Part shown: one piece after another, positions 22,892-30,484 of the stretch
How positions within the stretch are numbered: the first letter of the stretch is position 1
How the letters are laid out: each line of letters opens with the position of its first letter
Notes under the pieces: generated by a model
The model's input: the letters and a program-made list of their open reading frames with translations, nothing else
What the model was told of the DNA's origin: nothing
Databases searched by the model: none
Program-made: the position numbers and the translations under genes
Source: Azospirillum sp.
GTDB taxonomy: Bacteria > Pseudomonadota > Alphaproteobacteria > Azospirillales > Azospirillaceae
Length of the DNA: 64,000 nt
Assembly: GCA_027486405.1 (NCBI GenBank)
Contig: JAIXPD010000071.1
Location: 19,138-83,137, forward strand
Reading direction: 5' to 3'

Positions 22892-22936
22892 CATCGAATG
22901 GAGAGTGCGTTTAAAAAATCGCACTCCCCTTCGATG
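22892..22936. terminator. long hairpin after the XRE regulator gene
   Basis: CATCGAA plus a GAGTGCG stem pairs with its inverted copy around a TTTAAAAAAT loop, near-perfect over 17-18 bp. It starts 16 bp past the stop of the XRE gene. There is no U-tract after the stem, so it may act as an RNA stabiliser or a weak bidirectional terminator. Confidence 0.5.
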
Positions 22937-22952
22937 GTCGGCATGATCCGGC

Positions 22953-23447
22953 TTATTCGGCGGCGTCAGCGACGGCGGCGTTGGCAACCGCCTTGGTCAA
23001 TTCGAACAGACGCTTGCGCACGGACGGATCATTGATTTTGTAGTAGGCGCGGACGAGTTCCAGCGTTTCGCGCTTGGCCATCGGATCGGGTTCATACCCA
23101 CCGGTCGCCCGCTCTTCGCCACCGGCGGCCTCGTCCTCGTCGTCCACACGGGCGGCGGCGGCCTCGGCCGGCATGTCGTCGAAGAAGAAGGACACCGGAA
23201 CGTCCAGAACCCGGCTCAGGTCAAACAGACGCGAGGCACCGATGCGGTTCGCCCCACGCTCGTACTTCTGAACCTGCTGGAAGGTCAGGCCGATGGCCTC
23301 ACCCAGCTTTTCCTGGCTCATGCCCAGCAGAGTCCGGCGAAGCCGAACACGCGATCCGACATGCACGTCGATGGGGTTCGGCTTTCCGGTTTTCGGACGT
23401 CCGGACCCCGGACGGCGCCCCCGCGGCGCCCCTGTCGCTGCTTGCAT
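22953..23447 (-). CDS. XRE-family helix-turn-helix regulator (PhrR/PraR-like)
   Basis: This 164-residue cytoplasmic regulator has a classic Cro/CI helix-turn-helix at residues about 28-85 (VRLRRTLLGMSQEKLGEAIGLTFQQVQKYERG) cited here by its key pieces MSQEKLGEAIG and FQQVQKYE. A Glu/Asp-rich linker and a helical C-terminus follow. The start ATG 23447 is preferred over ATG 23507, because the latter coincides with the predicted promoter. Position between lnt and metK matches the PhrR/PraR genes of rhizobia. The targets are unknown; palindromes at its own promoter suggest autoregulation. Confidence 0.85.
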   Translation of the reverse strand: MQAATGAPRGRRPGSGRPKTGKPNPIDVHVGSRVRLRRTLLGMSQEKLGEAIGLTFQQVQKYERGANRIGASRLFDLSRVLDVPVSFFFDDMPAEAAAARVDDEDEAAGGEERATGGYEPDPMAKRETLELVRAYYKINDPSVRKRLFELTKAVANAAVADAAE

Positions 23448-23465
23448 CTGGCTAATCCCTGTAAC

Positions 23466-23507
23466 AGTTGTGCAACTTAGATATGGCATATCCACGTATG
23501 CAGTCAA
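23466..23507 (-). promoter_or_regulatory. promoter with overlapping palindromic operators for the XRE gene
   Basis: On the minus strand TTGACT (23507-23502) and TATCTA (23483-23478) are 18 bp apart. The palindrome GATATGGCATATC (23480-23492) overlaps the -10, and AGTTGTGCAACT (23466-23477), two 5-bp arms around a 2-bp centre, covers the likely start site. The layout is what an autorepressor would use. Confidence 0.55.
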
Positions 23508-23526
23508 GCCCGCCGCGATTCAGTCC

Positions 23527-25152
23527 TCAAAACCAGGAAGAGAGATCGGTAAAACGGCTGCGCAGTGAATGGCGTCGGGGGAAGATCGCCGCAAGAAAAC
23601 ACGCCAGAAGCCCAAAGCCGAAGAGTGTATCCCCAGCACGGCTATAAAGAGTGGTTTCATCCGGCGCTTTCGGCAACGTGGTATCGATGATTCCCCGTTC
23701 CCCCAGCCCGAGTGACTGTCTCACACGCCCATAGGCGTCCACCAGCCCGGAAATACCCGTATTGGCGACGCGGACGAGCGGCATCCCTTCTTCGACCGCC
23801 CGCACCTGATTGATGGCGAAATGCTGATAGGGTCCGGCGGTGTGCCCATACCAGGCGTCGTTGGTCAGGTTCAGCAGCCAACGCGGGCGCTCCATCGGGT
23901 CGGCCACGGCCCCCGGAAAGATTCCTTCGTAACAGATCAGCGGGCTGACCGGCGGCAGACCGGGCAAGGTCAGCGTGCGCGGTCCGGGACCGGGGGAGAA
24001 CTCCGCCCCGTTGCTGGCGATGGCGTCCACCGGGATCCAACGGCGCAAGGGCATGTATTCGCCGAACGGGACCAGATGGGCCTTGTCGTAACTGCCCACC
24101 ACAGCACCGCTGCCGTCCACCGCGACCAGACTGTTGAAGTAACGCCACCCATTGTCTTCGGCCCGCTCCGACCGGGGCGCGCCGGTGATGAGCAGCCCGC
24201 CGGACGGCGTCACCGACGCCAGCGCCTGCCGCACCCGCGCGTCGCGCTCGATGAAGAACGGCACGGTGGTTTCCGGCCACAGGATGTGCGTCACCGGTTC
24301 GGGCGCGGGCAGGGCGGACAGTTCCAGATTCTCCCGCACATTCTGTTCCCGCTGGCCCTCGGCCCATTTCAGCCGCTGGTCGATGGCGGCCTGCACCAGC
24401 CGCAGCCGGACCCCCGGAACCACCGCGTCGGAGGCCGTGGCCAGCCGCCAGCCGCCCCAGCCGCCCAACAGCGCCAGCGCGGCCAATCCGGCCAGCACCG
24501 CGCCCCAGGCCCGGCGCGGCCGCGCTTGTGGATCGGCCAGCGCGGCGGGAAGGGCGGCGACCAGCACGGTCAACAGCGACAGCCCGTAAATGCCGACCAA
24601 CGACACCCCTTGCAGGACCGGCAGCACGCCAACCCAGCCATAGCCGATGAGATTCCAGGGAAATCCGGTGAAGGCGTGCCCCCGCACCCACTCCATCACC
24701 CCCCAGGCGGCGGCGAACAGACAGGCGGAGGCGACCCCGCCGCCAGCCCCCCGGGTACGCAGCGTGTGGAACAGCCACCCCGCCACCCCGGTGAACAGCC
24801 CCAGCAGCACGGGCAGCCCCACCGCCGAGAAGGGCAAGGCCCACCAGAATTGGCCAATGTCGGTGAACAGCGCGGCGCTGATCCAATACAGCCCCAGCAG
24901 GTGATGACCAAAGCCGAAGAACCAGCCGACCGCAAAGGCGCTGCGTCCACGCGTCGCCCCCTCCAGCAACCAGATCAATCCGGGGAACGCCACCAGCAGC
25001 ACCGGCAGGGCATAGGCCGGGGGCAGGGCAAAGGTCGCCAGCCCGCCCAACGCCATCGCCGCCAGCCACCGCCGCCGCCCGGACAGCGCCATCAGCGCGG
25101 CGCGCGCGCGCGCGGCCGATGCCAGGCCGACGGGCGTGTCAGAAGGGATCAC
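23527..25152 (-). CDS. lnt: apolipoprotein N-acyltransferase
   Basis: Lnt adds the third acyl chain to the N-terminal cysteine of lipoproteins in the inner membrane. The 541-residue protein has about six N-terminal membrane segments, then a nitrilase-type periplasmic domain with the catalytic triad Glu (LWPETTVPF), Lys (YDKAHLVPFGEY) and Cys (ICYEGIFP), and a last membrane helix. The start GTG 25152 follows GGAG at a good distance. An upstream in-frame ATG (25254) would add a non-hydrophobic Cys-rich lead. It is followed by the XRE gene and preceded by corC. Confidence 0.95.
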   Translation of the reverse strand: MIPSDTPVGLASAARARAALMALSGRRRWLAAMALGGLATFALPPAYALPVLLVAFPGLIWLLEGATRGRSAFAVGWFFGFGHHLLGLYWISAALFTDIGQFWWALPFSAVGLPVLLGLFTGVAGWLFHTLRTRGAGGGVASACLFAAAWGVMEWVRGHAFTGFPWNLIGYGWVGVLPVLQGVSLVGIYGLSLLTVLVAALPAALADPQARPRRAWGAVLAGLAALALLGGWGGWRLATASDAVVPGVRLRLVQAAIDQRLKWAEGQREQNVRENLELSALPAPEPVTHILWPETTVPFFIERDARVRQALASVTPSGGLLITGAPRSERAEDNGWRYFNSLVAVDGSGAVVGSYDKAHLVPFGEYMPLRRWIPVDAIASNGAEFSPGPGPRTLTLPGLPPVSPLICYEGIFPGAVADPMERPRWLLNLTNDAWYGHTAGPYQHFAINQVRAVEEGMPLVRVANTGISGLVDAYGRVRQSLGLGERGIIDTTLPKAPDETTLYSRAGDTLFGFGLLACFLAAIFPRRHSLRSRFTDLSSWF

Positions 25153-25221
25153 CGCACACACTCCAGAGAAACGGGCACAACGCGCCGGAAACAGGGCGCG
25201 CGCCAGACTTGGCGCAACGCA

Positions 25222-25270
25222 TGACAAACACAACCCTGCCGCGCCCGATGTCACAGGCAGGGCAGGGTTG
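25222..25270 (-). terminator. candidate intrinsic terminator of corC
   Basis: On the minus strand CAACCCTGCC (25270-25261) pairs perfectly with GGCAGGGTTG (25240-25231), followed by TGTTTGTCA. It lies 18 bp after the corC stop and suggests that lnt can be transcribed separately. Confidence 0.6.
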
Positions 25271-25287
25271 CGCGAAGACCGATGAAA

Positions 25288-26223
25288 TCAGGCGGTTTCG
25301 GCCAACGGAGCGGCGCTGTTGGCGGGCGCGTTGCGCACCCGCAACCGCTTCAAACGGCGCGAGTCCGCGTCAACAATTTCAAACTCCAGGCCCGAGGGGT
25401 GGGTCAGCAACTCGCCACGCCCCGGCACGCGACCGGCCAGCGACACCACCAGACCGCCCAGCGTGTCGATGTCCTCCCGCTCCTCGTCGGTCAGGACCGG
25501 GCCGACGCGCTCCTCGAAATCCTCGATGGGCAGGCGGGCGTCCACGATCAGGCTGCCGTCGGGCCGCTCATCCAGCCGGGGGGCGGCGGCCTCGTCATGC
25601 TCGTCCTCGATCTCGCCGACGATCTCCTCGACCAGATCCTCGATGGTGACAAGCCCGTCGATGCCGCCGAACTCATCCACCACCAGGGCGAGATGGCTGC
25701 GGCTCTGCCGCATGTCCACCAGCAGATCGAGCACCCGCATCGACGGGGCGACAATCTTCACCGGACGCAGGATGCCGTGCAAATCGGCCGCCACCGCGTG
25801 CCCCGCCGCCTGGCGGGCCATGATCGACAGCACATCCTTGATGTGGATGACGCCGATCACCTCGTCCAGCGTCTCGCGGAAGACCGGCAGACGGGAATGG
25901 CCTTCCTCGGCGATCTTCTGGATCAGGGCGGGAAAGGGGGTGTCGATGTCCAGCGCGACGATGTCGGCGCGTGGAACCATCACATCGGCCACCGTGCGCC
26001 CGCGCAGCTTCAGAATGTTGGTGAGGAGGGCGCGTTCGCCAGCGCCCACCGATTCTTCCGCCGCGTCGGGATCGTCGATCATCCCTTCGATCGTGGCGCG
26101 CAGCGAGGAATCGCCGCGCCCCCCCATGACGGTGCGGAGCCACCCCTTGAACAGGTGGCCCAGGGAGTGTTGGTCTTCGGCCCCGTCTTCACGGGGCGTG
26201 CGACTGTCGGAAAGATCGCTCAT
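25288..26223 (-). CDS. corC: CorC/HlyC-family protein with paired CBS domains
   Basis: The 311-residue protein has two CBS domains (ADVMVPRADIVALD and the second near VKIVAPSMRVLDLLVDMRQ) and the C-terminal CorC/HlyC domain (EEREDIDTLGGLVVSLAGRVP). It lacks the membrane-spanning DUF21 domain, as in E. coli CorC (YbeX). It is proposed to help magnesium or cobalt homeostasis and ribosome maturation, the latter in line with its neighbour ybeY. It overlaps ybeY by 4 nt. The substrate is not known. Confidence 0.9.
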   Translation of the reverse strand: MSDLSDSRTPREDGAEDQHSLGHLFKGWLRTVMGGRGDSSLRATIEGMIDDPDAAEESVGAGERALLTNILKLRGRTVADVMVPRADIVALDIDTPFPALIQKIAEEGHSRLPVFRETLDEVIGVIHIKDVLSIMARQAAGHAVAADLHGILRPVKIVAPSMRVLDLLVDMRQSRSHLALVVDEFGGIDGLVTIEDLVEEIVGEIEDEHDEAAAPRLDERPDGSLIVDARLPIEDFEERVGPVLTDEEREDIDTLGGLVVSLAGRVPGRGELLTHPSGLEFEIVDADSRRLKRLRVRNAPANSAAPLAETA

Positions 26224-26768
26224 TGGTCCGGCGGTTCGTGGTTGTCGGCGTATGGATCGGCGATGCCGAGCGAGGCAAGCAGCCGGGTTTCCAGCGCTTC
26301 CATCTCCTCGGCCTCGTCGTCCGTTTCGTGATCGTACCCCAGAAGATGCAAAACACCATGCATGACGAGATGCGTCAGGTGATCGTCGGGGGATTTGTTC
26401 TGTTCGGCGGCCTCGCGCTGGACCGTTTCATAGGCCAGGATGACGTCGCCCAGCAGGACGGGCGCGCCCTCCTCCGGGTCCGGCTCCTCGGCCTCGGTCA
26501 GGGCAAAGGACAACACGTTGGTCGGCTTGTCCTTGCCGCGATAGTCGCGGTTGAGCCGCTGCACCAGCGCGTTGTCGGCCAGCACCAGCGACAGTTCGGC
26601 CGGGCCGTCGTCGGGCGGGTAGGTGGCGGCCAGCGTGGCGCGGGCGACGCGTTCGACCAGCGCTTCGGCGTGGTCGGGCCAATCCCCGGCTTCACGGGAC
26701 ACAGCGATCTCAAGCTCCGGCATGGCCTGATGATCCGGCTGGGTCTGATCGGGGGCGGAACCGCTCAT
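26220..26768 (-). CDS. ybeY: endoribonuclease YbeY (rRNA maturation factor)
   Basis: YbeY is a metal-dependent RNase needed for 16S rRNA 3' end maturation and ribosome quality control. The 182-residue protein has the zinc-binding triple-His motif in HLVMHGVLHLLGYDHETD and the conserved LNRDYRGKDKPTNVLSF. The gene overlaps phoH and corC by 4 nt each (ATGA), so the three are likely translated in a chain. Confidence 0.96.
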   Translation of the reverse strand: MSGSAPDQTQPDHQAMPELEIAVSREAGDWPDHAEALVERVARATLAATYPPDDGPAELSLVLADNALVQRLNRDYRGKDKPTNVLSFALTEAEEPDPEEGAPVLLGDVILAYETVQREAAEQNKSPDDHLTHLVMHGVLHLLGYDHETDDEAEEMEALETRLLASLGIADPYADNHEPPDQ

Positions 26769-27805
26769 CGTGTCGTCTCCCAGGCGCGGGACGGGGCGGC
26801 GGCGGCGCGCTGCGCCTCGGCCCGGTCATAGGCGCGGATGATGCGCGCCACCATCGGGTGACGGACAACGTCGGCGTCGGTGAACTGGATGAAGCGGACG
26901 CCCTCGACACCGGCCAGAATCTCCATGGCGTCGCGCAGGCCCGACCGGGTGCCGTTGGGCAAATCGATCTGGGTGATGTCGCCGGTCACGGCCATCCGCC
27001 CGCCCTCGCCCAGGCGGGTGAGGAACATCTTCATCTGCATCGGCGTGGTGTTCTGCGCCTCGTCCAGGATGACGAAGGCGTTGCCCAGCGTCCGGCCGCG
27101 CATGAAGGCCAGCGGGGCGATTTCGATCTCGCCCGATTCCAGCCGCTTCTTCACCTGTTCGGCGGGCAGCATGTCGTGCAGCGCGTCGTAGAGCGGGCGC
27201 AGATAGGGATCGACCTTGTCCTTCAGATCGCCGGGCAGGAAGCCCAACCGTTCCCCGGCCTCCACCGCCGGGCGGGACAGGATGATGCGGTCCACCTGCC
27301 CGGTGGTCAGCAGCGCCACCGCCTGGGCCACCGCCAGATAGGTCTTGCCGGTTCCCGCCGGACCCAGCCCGAACACCAGTTCGCTTTCGGCCAGCGCCTG
27401 GAGATAGGCCGCCTGCATCGGCGAACGCGCGGTGATGGCCCCGCGCCGCCGGGTGCGCAGGGTGATTTCGGTGGACGCGACGGTGGCCAGCGTCTGCAAC
27501 CGGGTTTCCTCGTCGGTGTCGGAGGTGGCCATGCGCACGGCGGCGTCGACCTCGCCCGGCCCGACCGGCAAACCACGGCTCAACCGGGCGTACAGCGCGT
27601 TGAGGGCGGAGCGGGCGGCGTCGGCGGCGTCGGCCGGTCCCGACACGATCAGCGTGTTCCCGCGCGAGGACAGCGACACGCCCAACAGCGCCTCGATCCG
27701 GGCGAGGTGGCGGTCATGCTCGCCATACAGCATCGGCAAAAGCCGGTTGTCGTCGAACTGGACGTCGATCCGCCGGGCGGTCAGGTCGCTGGTCGGGGCG
27801 GTCAA
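26765..27805 (-). CDS. phoH: PhoH-like P-loop ATPase (PhoL)
   Basis: This 346-residue protein has an N-terminal KH-like segment and the PhoH ATPase core: Walker A GPAGTGKTYLA near residue 150, SRPAVEAGERLGFLPGDLK and Walker B AFVILDEAQNT. Such proteins are thought to act with YbeY on RNA. The start is TTG 27805, overlapping the miaB stop (TTGA) and placed 7-9 nt after a GGAGG ribosome site; longer readings run back through miaB. Upstream in-frame sequence is unlike the family. Confidence 0.93.
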   Translation of the reverse strand: MTAPTSDLTARRIDVQFDDNRLLPMLYGEHDRHLARIEALLGVSLSSRGNTLIVSGPADAADAARSALNALYARLSRGLPVGPGEVDAAVRMATSDTDEETRLQTLATVASTEITLRTRRRGAITARSPMQAAYLQALAESELVFGLGPAGTGKTYLAVAQAVALLTTGQVDRIILSRPAVEAGERLGFLPGDLKDKVDPYLRPLYDALHDMLPAEQVKKRLESGEIEIAPLAFMRGRTLGNAFVILDEAQNTTPMQMKMFLTRLGEGGRMAVTGDITQIDLPNGTRSGLRDAMEILAGVEGVRFIQFTDADVVRHPMVARIIRAYDRAEAQRAAAAPSRAWETTR

Positions 27806-29202
27806 GCGCGGGCCTCCGCGTGATCGACCGCGCGGCCCACCGCCGACGCGTGTTCGCCGGTGACGATGCGGCCCGCCAGGCTGTTGGGCCTGGCGTCTTC
27901 GATCCGCACCTCGACGATCTGGTTCAACAGCCGTTCGTTGGCGTCGGCGTGGACCGACTGCATCCACGGGCTGCGGCCCAAAAGCTGGCCGGGACGGCGG
28001 CCCTTGCGGTCGAACAGCACCGGCATGGTGCGCCCGACGAAGCTGTGGTTGAAGGCGACCTGCTGCGCGCCGATGAGCTGTTGCAGGGCCTGCAAGCGGG
28101 CCTCCTTCACATCCTCCGGCACCTGTTTGCTTTCCAGCGCCGCCGGGGTTCCCGGACGCGGGCTGTATTTGAAGCTGTAGGCCTGGGCGTAGCCGACATC
28201 CGTCACCAGCTTCAGCGTCGCGGCGAAATCGGCGTCGCTTTCACCGGGGAAGCCGACGATGAAGTCGCTGGACAGCGCCAGATCCGGGTTCACCGCGCGC
28301 AGCCGGTCCACCAGACGGCGGTAATCGTCGCCGCTGTGCTTGCGGTTCATCGCCGCCAGGATGCGGTCCGATCCCGACTGCACCGGCAGATGCAGATAGG
28401 GCATGAGCTGCGGCACCTCGGCGTGGGCGCGGATCAGCTCGTCGTCCATGTCGCGCGGGTGCGAGGTGGTGTAGCGGATGCGGGCCAGCCCGTCGATCTC
28501 CGCCAGCGCCCGGATCAGACGGCCCAGCCCCCAGCTCGACCCGTTGGGGCCGTCGCCGTGCCAGGCGTTGACGTTCTGGCCGAGCAGGCTGATTTCCCGC
28601 GTGCCGCCCGCCACCAGACGCCGCGCCTCCGCCAGAATCTGGTCGGCGGGGCGGGAAAACTCCGCGCCACGGGTGTAGGGGACGACGCAGAAGGTGCAGA
28701 ACTTGTCACAGCCCTCCTGCACCGCCAAAAACGCCGCGACGCCCTGGCTGGTCGCCTCTTCGGGCAGGAAATCGAACTTCGATTCCGCCGGGAAATCGGT
28801 GTTCAGCACGCTGCCCGCCGCGCGGCTGGCCTTGGCCACCATCTCCGGCAGGGTGTGGTAGGTCTGGGGGCCGAACACCATGTCGACATAAGGCGCGCGG
28901 GCGACGATCTCCTCGCCCTCGGCCTGGGCGACGCAGCCGGCCACGGCCAGGATCATCTTGCCATCGCCGCCATCGCTGGCGACGGCCTTTTCGTCCTTCA
29001 GGATGCGCAGCCGCCCCAATTCCGAAAAGACCTTGTCGGCGGCCTTTTCGCGGATGTGGCAGGTGTTGAGGATGACCATGTCGGCCCCCTCCGGCTCATC
29101 GACCGGACGATAACCCAGCGGCGCCAGGACATCCGCCATCCGGGCGGAGTCGTAGACATTCATCTGGCAGCCCCAGGTCTTGATGAACAGCTTCTTGCTC
29201 AA
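27802..29202 (-). CDS. miaB: tRNA-2-methylthio-N6-dimethylallyladenosine synthase
   Basis: MiaB adds a methylthio group to i6A37 of tRNAs and uses two 4Fe-4S clusters. The 466-residue protein has the N-terminal three-cysteine set (C12 in TWGCQMN, then LNTCHIRE and VAGCVAQ), the radical-SAM CxxxCxxC in GCDKFCTFCVVP and a C-terminal TRAM domain. The start is TTG 29202 with GGAAGG upstream, since the conserved SKKLFIKTWG begins right there and no ATG or GTG is available. It is the first gene of the chain miaB-phoH-ybeY-corC. Confidence 0.95.
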   Translation of the reverse strand: MSKKLFIKTWGCQMNVYDSARMADVLAPLGYRPVDEPEGADMVILNTCHIREKAADKVFSELGRLRILKDEKAVASDGGDGKMILAVAGCVAQAEGEEIVARAPYVDMVFGPQTYHTLPEMVAKASRAAGSVLNTDFPAESKFDFLPEEATSQGVAAFLAVQEGCDKFCTFCVVPYTRGAEFSRPADQILAEARRLVAGGTREISLLGQNVNAWHGDGPNGSSWGLGRLIRALAEIDGLARIRYTTSHPRDMDDELIRAHAEVPQLMPYLHLPVQSGSDRILAAMNRKHSGDDYRRLVDRLRAVNPDLALSSDFIVGFPGESDADFAATLKLVTDVGYAQAYSFKYSPRPGTPAALESKQVPEDVKEARLQALQQLIGAQQVAFNHSFVGRTMPVLFDRKGRRPGQLLGRSPWMQSVHADANERLLNQIVEVRIEDARPNSLAGRIVTGEHASAVGRAVDHAEARA

Positions 29203-29442
29203 CCCACACCCTTCCGCGCAAAAATCCGCGCCGATCCCGTCGGCACAAAAACGAACGGCGCGCCACACGGCAGGGCGTGGCGCGCGTCACGCCGAACCGT
29301 CGGCGTCGCTGATGAGAAAGATGGTATCTCAGGCGGGGAAAAGCGAGTCAATGCCCGTTCGCCCCGCCATCCGTCACGCCATGAAGGCCGCGACCCGTGC
29401 CGGAATGGCCCAAACCGCCATGGTCAATGCTGCGGGAGCCGC

Positions 29443-30048
29443 TCACGCGGCGCTGGCCGCTTCCGGCCACATCCGTTCCCGCCAGGTCCGGGAGAAGAGA
29501 AAAGACAGGGGGGCCGACGCCTCCGTCGCCACCGGCAGCGCGACCGGGCCATGGGCCGGGCCGATCATGCCCGCCACGCCCTGCAACGCGCCGTCCACCA
29601 GCTCCAGCCCCAACAGCCGGTTCATGTCCACCGGGCCGGGCATCTGCATGCCCAGCGTCAGCGCCCGGGTGAAGCCGAACCGCTCGTAATAGGGGGCGTC
29701 GCCCACCAGGATGACGGAAGTGTAGCCCAAGGCCACCGCCTTGTTCAGGCTCATCCGGATCATCTTGCTGCCCAGACCGCCGCCCTGGAGATCGCCCGAC
29801 ACGGCGATGGGGCCGAGCATGATCGACGGGGTGTCGCCGATCATCACCGGCCAATAGCGGATGGTCCCCAGCAGAACTTCGTGGCCATGCTCGTCATGAT
29901 CGATGGCGACGAGGTTCAGATCGGGGATCGAGTCCACGCCCTCCCGCAGCCGGTAGGCGGTTTTCTTGAACCGGTCCGGCCCGAAGGCGGAGTCGAGCAG
30001 GGCTTCGATGGTGCAGGCGTGCTTGGGCTGTTCAACCGTGATGATCAT
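29443..30048 (-). CDS. GNAT-family N-acetyltransferase
   Basis: The 201-residue protein is a single GNAT domain of the YhbS type: acetyl-CoA loop in LQGGGLGSKMIR after MLGPIAVSGD, and the C-terminal VGDAPYYERFGF. The substrate is unknown. The start ATG 30048 follows GGGAG; a longer reading passes through a GC-rich structured leader and is not supported. It stands alone between miaB and the DadA-like gene, with a strong promoter-like sequence 200 bp upstream and an unusually structured leader. Confidence 0.88.
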   Translation of the reverse strand: MIITVEQPKHACTIEALLDSAFGPDRFKKTAYRLREGVDSIPDLNLVAIDHDEHGHEVLLGTIRYWPVMIGDTPSIMLGPIAVSGDLQGGGLGSKMIRMSLNKAVALGYTSVILVGDAPYYERFGFTRALTLGMQMPGPVDMNRLLGLELVDGALQGVAGMIGPAHGPVALPVATEASAPLSFLFSRTWRERMWPEAASAA

Positions 30049-30138
30049 GCGATGGCTCCCGGCGGGAAGATGGTCTTCTGCTGCGGGGTCGCGCCGTCGC
30101 CGGTTGCCGTGGGGATCAGGTCCCGCAGTGGCCTTTGG

Positions 30139-30220
30139 CGTTCGCACGCGACCCAAGGACGGCCGCACCCGCGTTTTGCGGGGCGAGGCTCCGTCGTCGG
30201 ATGCGGAGGGCGTGCGAACG
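30139..30220 (-). ncRNA. candidate structured leader RNA of the GNAT gene (three-way junction)
   Basis: Perfect 11-bp arms CGTTCGCACGC and GCGTGCGAACG (30139-30149, 30210-30220) enclose two smaller stems: CCCGC-GTTTT-GCGGG (30168-30182) and CTCCG/CGGAG (30089-type arm at 30189-30193 with 30204-30208). The transcript from the promoter at 30261-30289 would contain it, and a further CTGCGGG/CCCGCAG stem (about 30081-30128) follows before the ATG. This could be a regulatory leader, or just a GC-rich repeat; no known family was recognised. Confidence 0.4.
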
Positions 30221-30260
30221 AGACATTGCGTAGGCTCATGGGCCGTTGCTGGGACTTGCG

Positions 30261-30289
30261 CGTATAACACCCTTGCCCCACCGGTGCAA
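30261..30289 (-). promoter_or_regulatory. candidate sigma-70 promoter of the GNAT gene
   Basis: On the minus strand TTGCAC (30289-30284) and TATACG (30266-30261) are exactly 17 bp apart. It implies a leader of about 205 nt, long for such a small gene. Confidence 0.6.
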
Positions 30290-30484
30290 GACGATGTTGA
30301 CCCGCAGGGAACGCATGACTGCATCCCCCCGCCGACCCCGATTTTTCACAGGCTTTCCAAGCGGCTCCGCAGTTCCTCCACAGCACAGTCCGGCGGGTGC
30401 CACGGCGGGCAAGGGCTTGCAAGTCGCTTCCAACCTCTGCTGGTATGGTTCCGGCTGTTTGGCCGGTTTTTGGGAGTGGACGGC

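Noticed and set aside
30400..30425. Possible sigma-54 (-24/-12) promoter before the DadA-like gene
   Set aside because: GG and GC are at the right distance, but the flanking TGGCAC and TTGCA bases do not match.
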